Assembly (NCBI RefSeq): GCF_048544455.1
Contig: NC_133535.1
Location: forward strand, 82,398,120 to 82,462,119
DNA from: Silene latifolia
Lineage: Eukaryota; Streptophyta; Magnoliopsida; Caryophyllales; Caryophyllaceae
DNA length: 64,000 nucleotides
Direction of reading: 5' to 3'
Numbering within the stretch: the stretch's first letter is position 1; the number at the start of each line of letters is the position of its first letter. Both the position numbers and the translations under genes were made by a program. Below, piece by piece: positions 57,393 to 64,000 of the stretch. Under the pieces are notes generated by a model. That model searched no databases. It was not told where the DNA came from and saw only the letters and a list, made by a program, of their open reading frames with translations.

Positions 57393-59700
57393 TAGGTTGT
57401 TTGCATGCAAATCGGTTATTGTTTTCCCGAGTTATAAGATTAACAAACAAAACTTATAAATTTGTGTTTATTATGAAATATCACGAAATTTATTATGCAT
57501 GTCAAAGTTTCTGGTCCTAAAATGTTTTTAGGATATTTTGGTTTATTTATGGATTTTATTGTTCATTTTTAATAATAATGGCTTTAAAATGTGATTTTTA
57601 TGATAAAAAATGTCATTTTTGGACTAAAAATAGCTAAGCTTCGATTTTTTCAGTGGTTTTTGGATATGTTTTCACATATATTATATAATGATGGTCTGTA
57701 ATGTTTCATAATAAAATGAGTTGTATTGCTCGAAATATGGATTTTTCAAGTTAAAATCGTATTTAAATGGAAAAATAGGTTAATATGAGTTATATTTCGA
57801 ATCTGGTCATAGAAATTTAGTATGTTGTCACATGTAATTTTACAAGATGTGTGTAAAATATTTGGCTATAATGAAGTCTTTATGCATGATTTATGAATTT
57901 TTGATGAAAAATAACATAAATAGTGACTTTAATTAGTAAAAATGCTAAAACATACTTCATGACTAAGGAAAAACGTCATATGTTGCATTTTATCATATAT
58001 TTCAGATCTAAAATTGAAATGTTGATAAAAATATTTTTCCTCATATTTTTATGATTATAATTGATAAATCCGATAAACCGCAACATTGTTTTTCTCGATA
58101 ATTTTCGAAATTTTTAACCTAAGTTTTGAACATTATGACTGTCATGGTATTTTTCCAGAATGTTCATGAGTTTAAATTACAAATTTTGAATTTATTTGAA
58201 ATTTTTATGATTTTATTTGAAGTTAATGACATAATATTGTAATTTTGAGTCCATTTATGAACAATATTAAGAAATCAAGTTTAATTATTGTCAAATGTTA
58301 GTGGAAACTAATTTTGAGTCCTAAGATGGTTAGGGTAATTAACTTGTACATAAATATGAATTTATGTAATTATTGTGATTTTAAAAGGTTAAATCACGCA
58401 AATCTGTAAAAACCGATTAATATATGATATTGGCTCTTAAAAGGCAATTTAGCATAAAATTGGGCATGTTCATACATATTATAGTGCTGCATTTTATTTA
58501 TGATTGTCATATTTTAAGTTTATGTAATTTTTGAATTATGTAATTTTATTTAGTATGGCCTTAGTTTAATTGGTATTACCCGAAATGTATGGGAATATCG
58601 ATTTGGTTGTAATTTATTGTGATCTCGTATCACCGTTTTGTAATTTAATAGATTTATTTTTATTTTAATTACAAATGTATAATAGGAAATTATGTAATTT
58701 ATTTATTTATTCCGGAGTTCCTTGAAGACGGTGCCACTCGAGAAGGTGATCCATTAAAGAAAGTGTTGCCTTGAAATGCGTGCCAAGACCGAAGTTCAAG
58801 GGACCAAAGGAGTTGGTTTCCGAATATGTAATAGTTAATTAGATTTACTATTTTAGGAAGGCCATAATAGGATTTAATTTATGCTTTGCATTTTATTTAT
58901 ATGTTGCATGCATCGCTAAATCGCCATAAGTAAACATGCATTTTTAATCGAGTTTATCGACCGTGTCAATTACAATTATCGTAGTTCACCGCTTTAGTTC
59001 ACCTAAAACGTGATAGATAATAAATTGACATGACCTCTCGCTAAAAATAAACAATTGAGACTTAGCCTTACCAAAAAGTAGAAACCATGAAAACCTATTT
59101 CGCGAGGGAGTGCACTCGGCTACCCCGGGGTACAAACCTTGTTACGTAGGGAAAGTGGGTGATAAATGTCTATCCACCGAATTCATGTTGATGAGGGATG
59201 AATCGGCTACCCCATGCCCAAGTTAATGTGAATTTAGATCATGGACACATTTATTCGAAATTTGGATTGAGCTCAATGGAAGTATTCGTGACCGTAGTCA
59301 CATGTGTTCCGGGCTATAGATAAATATTAGAGTAATTTTATCGACCGAGAGTTCTAAAAGTAGAATCGATTAAAGAGTTAATCCACCGAGTTATATTGAT
59401 AAGGGATGAATCGGCTACCCCGTGCCCAAGTTAATATGAATTTGGATCTCGGAATCATTTATAATAGTTGGGTAGAGGTCACTATATAAATGCTCATATC
59501 TTGTTAAATTATTTACAAGTATTATTATAACGATGAATGTTTTGTTTTCATTATTCCGTTATCATATTGTTCTATTTCTTTACCACAATTCATATACGAT
59601 ATCATTTTGATTTTGATTCAAATCTCCATTAAAACATCGTAACTAAAGACAAATTTGAATTTTCTTCTAAAAACCTCGTATTATCCATTGTAAGGATCTC
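57393..59700 (+). other. Long copia leader
   Basis: About 2.3 kb of AT-rich sequence without a credible frame, related to the leader of the - strand copia element. A segment GGGATGAATCGGCTACCCC-like occurs twice (about 59193 and 59402) with CCGAATTCATGTTGATGA / CCGAGTTATATTGATAA before it, a local duplication. Confidence 0.6.
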
Positions 59701-62700
59701 TTGTGAAGAGTATAGATAAAAGTTATTCGTGATCAAAAGGGTTTTTGATTCTTGACTAACATATCTACTTACAATGAATTGTTTCTCATATGCTTGATTG
59801 AGTTAAGTACTTTGAAACGTTACATCATTTTGGTAGATTTGTTTGAAATCAAAATTGACCAAAATATCGCAACCACTTCAATGAAAGTTTTAAGACTATA
59901 CAAACAAATGAAGAGTAGTATTCATGAATTTCAATTTTGCTTCTATAAGCAAAGACTCATTGAAATGAGTGGGAGCATTCTCTTAAACCGTTAAGAAAAG
60001 GAAGAAGTTCAAAGAAGTAAAATTAGAATGGAATTGATACAAGGTAATGTTAAAAGTAAAGTTATTAAGAATAAAGATACTAAACCTATCAATCCCGACC
60101 GATAAAGTTTCCATTGTCTTAATTGTTGGACGCTAGAAAGGAAATAACCCAAATTATTGAAGAATCAACAAGTTAGTTGTGGGACATCTAATGAGACCTT
60201 CTTCTTTAAATGTTTATTTGATTAACATAAATTTTGCTAGTACTACTTCGTCAATATTAGAAACCAGTGGAGGTTTTCATCATTGTATTCGATACATAAG
60301 ATGATTAGAATATGACGACTAGCAACAATGATGTCAAGATATAGAGTCATTGTGTACTCAATCTAGTTTTGGGTTTATATTTATACCTTAATTATGACTA
60401 TTAAGTGAATAAACTCTAGATAAGAATATAATTTTGTTAAGATACAAAAGAGGTTTCACTTTTGTGACCCTACACCACGATTTGATGTATGGCTAGCCCA
60501 TTATCAAGGTGATTATATTCTAAACCAAACTAGAATGATATATCATGTAGATGATGCAAGACTCAAATTGGTAACCCAAGATTGAACCTTAGATTCTGGA
60601 ATTATGAACGCAAAGAGTTATCAAGTACTCTTGAAACCATTAGATATTATGGTATATGCGTATCTTGTATTCAAAGCAAGAGGTCTCGTACTTTTGGTTG
60701 AAAAGGAGATCGAGAATGTAAATCATTGATACAGAATAGGTTGATCATTTACTTTTACCAACGATTTAAGTTGACACTGATGTGTTCACTTAATAAGGTA
60801 AATAAAGAAGTCTTTGAAGAAGTTCAAAGAGTTCAAAGAATCACGATTTAGTCGTGATGGGATTATCAAAGTGAAGACTTTGATATAAGCCAAAGGAAAT
60901 GTGATATAGTATCACAAATTAATCTCTCTTAGCACGCATTATGGAATAATGTGTTGTTGGATAAATAAATCAAACGCTATTCGATATGGTTTGGACTTCA
61001 ATCAAGTTACTTTGAGTTACTTGATCCTTTTGGGGATTTTATCATTTTGTCTAAATTATTTTTCCACTAAATCTAAAACGAATCATATGAGATATGAAAT
61101 GGTAGGGTACCATGTTTGTAAGTTTTAAAAGAAACAAATGCTTATTTTTCCTTTTTATAATCACGAGTACACCGGGTTTGTGGCTCGTGAAGCTGTCTTT
61201 CTAAAATACAAGTTTATTTCTAGAAGACAGAGTGGGATAAATTATTCAAGAGCCACAAAGAATGTTATGTCGCAAGAAACTGGTCTTTCTTGGCGACATG
61301 AGACGTTTTGTGTAAGACGTTGTTTCATGTAAGACGTTGTTTCTTCAAAACCTAGGAGGTTAAAGTCGTCACTTGTTGAAGATGATGAATTAGTGTTACT
61401 TTTAGAAAGTAAAGAGCTTACAACTTACAAAGAAATTGATTGATTCAAGTTGATTACTTCTGGAAAGTAATGAACATATAACTTACATGAGAATGTTTTA
61501 AGTCACAACTCAATACAAGGCTTAGAGCCATGAAAATCGGAAATAAATTCCAAGTGAATTATTAGATATCAAAGCTTGATTGGTAGCAAAGGGTTTTGCA
61601 CTAGTTGAAATGCTTAAGTCTATTTGGATCTTCTTAGGGATTATGTTTCATTATGATGATATACATATAGCAAGTGAATCTAGAACCCACTTCTTCGATT
61701 AGAAGGAATGTATTCAATACATGTCTTGAGTCTTGTAGATTCTTGCAATCCTAAGATAATGTGAAACTTAAGAGAGAGTCTTAAGTGGGACATCAATGAG
61801 TTGGAATAAATGTTTTGATCATGTTATAAAACTTTTCTCGATAAGTCGAGAACTTATGTTTATACATGAAGTTTAGTGGGAGTTACGGAAATTTTAGTAG
61901 TCTTATATATGGATGACATATTGATCATTGCGAATAATTTAAGACTTGGAGTAATATAATACATCTTTAATATCCAGATTTATGTAGATAAATATACATG
62001 ATATTAGCATCAAATAAGAAGTCTTATGTTGATAAGATTTATGATTAGTTCAATCGAGTTGAACATATTTGATTGATTCCATTTGCTTCCGCTGCCGGAT
62101 CAATTAAATAGGAAATGATGTATAACGCTTCATATACTTTGAGTATAATAAATTGTTTCAAATCGAATTTAAGTAATAGTTACCAAGTAAGCCATAAAGA
62201 TTACCCCTAAGTGCTTGCAGAAGCATTAAGGGTGTAAAACAAAGTGTTTTTGATGCAATTTTTTGTAAGAGTGTTACACAAATGACAATTGACAATTGAG
62301 ATTGCGCATGGTTTCCGACAAAACCATAATCAAAACACATTAGGATGGTTAAGATACCATTGTGGCTATGTTATTTAAGAAATAGATTTGTTAGAATCGT
62401 TCTAGGCAATAAAGAACAATGACAGATATTTATAACGGAAATTGAGTACACTTGCAATCATGAGATGTGCAAGAAGGATGAGTCCCGCACACTGTGAAAA
62501 CAGTGGGAGCTATTCTAAGGCTAGAGGGCCTATATCTTGATTGGATCTCGACACGTACTCAGAAAGTTTTGTAATGCGAATGTATACATTACAAAGGAAA
62601 ACCAGTATGTAGTAAGGTTGAGTGAGGTACAAGAAGTTGATAAAACCTACTAACCAAAGCCTTCTCATAGGCTTAACATGATGAGTCATTTCATTTCAAT
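59701..62700 (+). pseudogene. Decayed copia polyprotein remnants
   Basis: No frame longer than 80 codons survives. Recognisable scraps are FVAREAVFLKYKFISRRQSG (61165-61235), parallel to FVARDVVFLEKEFISRRQSG in the other copia element, and VVLYMDDILIIAN (about 61890-61935), the RT catalytic box. Gag and protease are not recognisable with confidence. The order agrees with a copia polyprotein. Confidence 0.65.
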
Positions 62701-63514
62701 TGAATTGAGATGAACAACTACATACAAGATCTAAATTGGATTATAGAATATGAAGTAGTAATCAAGTATTGACTACTCATATGATAATCACATTTGTCGT
62801 TCGAGTTTTTAAAATATGAAAACTCCTTTTATACTTTGTTACATCGAAACGGGTTGTAGAGACAATATTGAACCCCGTTAAAGTGAACCTGGATGAACAT
62901 GGTATTCGCCCATAGTCACTTGTATGAGATGACGTCTCGAAGTGACTAGAGTGTGATACGATTGATGGCAAGTTGAAATGCCATAGAGTCATATGAGATG
63001 ACTAGTCGATCACATAGGCAGACTGTTAGGAACACTTTGTCGGGCCTTATGACCACTTATAGAGTTCTGGCAATTTATATAGCCTGGTCGTGGCGAGAGC
63101 TACTATAGTATTCTAATGAGTCGATTCTTTTGACTAAAGACTGTTCACCTAAGGTGGCACAGTTTCAGATTAAGTTTGATTTGTGTTACTACGACCTTCG
63201 TAAATGGGGTCAAATGGGCATATTTTGGGTTATGATGGTTGTGGCTAGTCGAAAGGAATGAGTGCGATAGGAATTGTACACCCCCTTGTCAGGGTTAAAA
63301 TAATATCTCAGGGCCACTCGAGGAGTAATGAACTGGAAATGCGTGGCCACGCTCAGAAGGTATCTAAGGTAGATAACTCCGGTCAATCAGTTATTCTCCA
63401 GATCGAGGAAACCACTCTCGATTTGATCACTTGCAAGTACGACCTGAAAGACACCTTGCATTGAGTGGGAGATAGTAATAGGACAAGATAATTGGTGACA
63501 CACACTTGTCGAGG
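62701..63514 (+). other. 3' interior of the copia element
   Basis: Non-coding sequence between the polyprotein scraps and the 3' LTR. The open frame at 63258-63464 has no recognisable match and I do not call it a gene. Confidence 0.5.
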
Positions 63515-63528
63515 ACAAGTGGGAGATT
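63515..63528 (+). other. Copia polypurine tract
   Basis: ACAAGTGGGAGA directly before the 3' LTR start TGTTCGAATAAG; purine-rich and at the expected place. Confidence 0.7.
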
Positions 63529-64000
63529 GTTCGAATAAGTGTCCTCCGACAATAATGCGATCACAACTGTTGATCATAATGATCACATGTTTAAATCTCA
63601 TTTTAAGAATACATGTGGGATGTAATTTTTTACAGTCAACTGGTCCACACATATCCGTAATGATTGGCTGTGTAGAGTTTGACATTACTGTCGTGCGACG
63701 GTGGTGATCAGTTGATCCCCTTAGGTCATACCTAAAGGGTAATACTCTTAATTGAATATTTAATTGATCGTATGACAATATGAGTTAGTTAAATTACTTA
63801 AAATTGACAGACGATTTTGGAAGTAATATTTACGTGTCTCATTGTAATTTGATTAAATAAGATACAGTCTAAGTAATCGAATTGTTTTATTACTTAGATG
63901 AAATTATTGTTTACGGAAACAATTGAAAATGAATGAATAATTTATTATAAATACAAGATCTTGTGATTTATAAATTAGTAAACCATTTTGGTACAAGTAA
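63529..64000 (+). other. Copia 3' LTR, cut by the window end
   Basis: First 472 bases of the LTR, matching 56109-56580 at about 97% by eye. Confidence 0.85.

Larger units (their letters stand above)
56109..64000 (+). mobile_element. Ty1/copia element with decayed interior
   Basis: 5' LTR 56109-57375, primer site, long leader, degraded polyprotein and 3' LTR from 63529 that runs off the window. Possible target base set GTTTC (56104-56108) cannot be checked on the far side. The two LTRs differ at about 15 of the 470 comparable bases by eye. Confidence 0.85.

Noticed and set aside
63383..63778. Open frame across the copia 3' LTR, also found near 56072-56266
   Set aside because: Lies over the LTR edge on the opposite strand in both LTR copies; no recognisable domain.

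Overview
The window reads as a stretch of a large, transposon-rich plant nuclear genome. The evidence is plant-type CACTA, LINE-L1, Ty1/copia and Ty3/gypsy (Athila-like, Tekay/Del-like) elements, primer-binding sites matching plant tRNA-Asp and initiator tRNA-Met, GT-AG introns and strong AT richness. I see no intact single-copy cellular gene. The flavour of the repeats (LTRs studded with CTCGATCGAG) reminds me of Caryophyllaceae such as Silene, but that is memory, not proof.

Layout. 1-4948: right part of a CACTA (En/Spm) transposon on the + strand, with broken transposase, subterminal GCGACGG repeats and a CACTA terminus at 4948. It is inserted in the last part of 4949-9203, a - strand Ulp1/C48-protease-like pseudogene (copy A). 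10625-16196 is a second, longer - strand copy (B), with an extra diverged module at 17524-18153 and a promoter-like region near 19560. Both copies are broken by nonsense codons. Their introns and spacers are full of a short TTCACAAAATAAG-type motif in both orientations. 19991-20122 is a TGTGTT hexamer tract. 20280-22565 is the gag start, primer site and LTR of an Athila-like element (family 1, - strand). It is fused to 22566-31426, an Athila-like element of family 2 with PR-RT-RNaseH-INT (- strand). 31427-34268 is a collapsed Tekay-like element. 34269-46204 is a - strand copia element (LTR 44976-46204) with a complete LINE (38859-43630) nested in its leader. 46361-56108 is another family-1 Athila-like element: its 3' LTR carries a 3173-bp solo LTR and its interior carries a second, family-1 solo LTR. 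56109-64000 is a + strand copia element whose second LTR runs off the window.

How it fits together. Nesting order can be read from target-site duplications (GGAAG, TTACT, and a 14-bp LINE duplication) and from cross-copy comparison. Nearly all coding regions carry stops that look like C-to-T or G-to-A changes, as expected of methylated, silenced elements. The most unusual content is (i) copy B, which appears to encode two C48 modules in tandem, the first having lost its catalytic residues while keeping the exon layout, and (ii) short near-palindromic motifs clustered in LTRs, introns and even coding sequence of otherwise unrelated elements.
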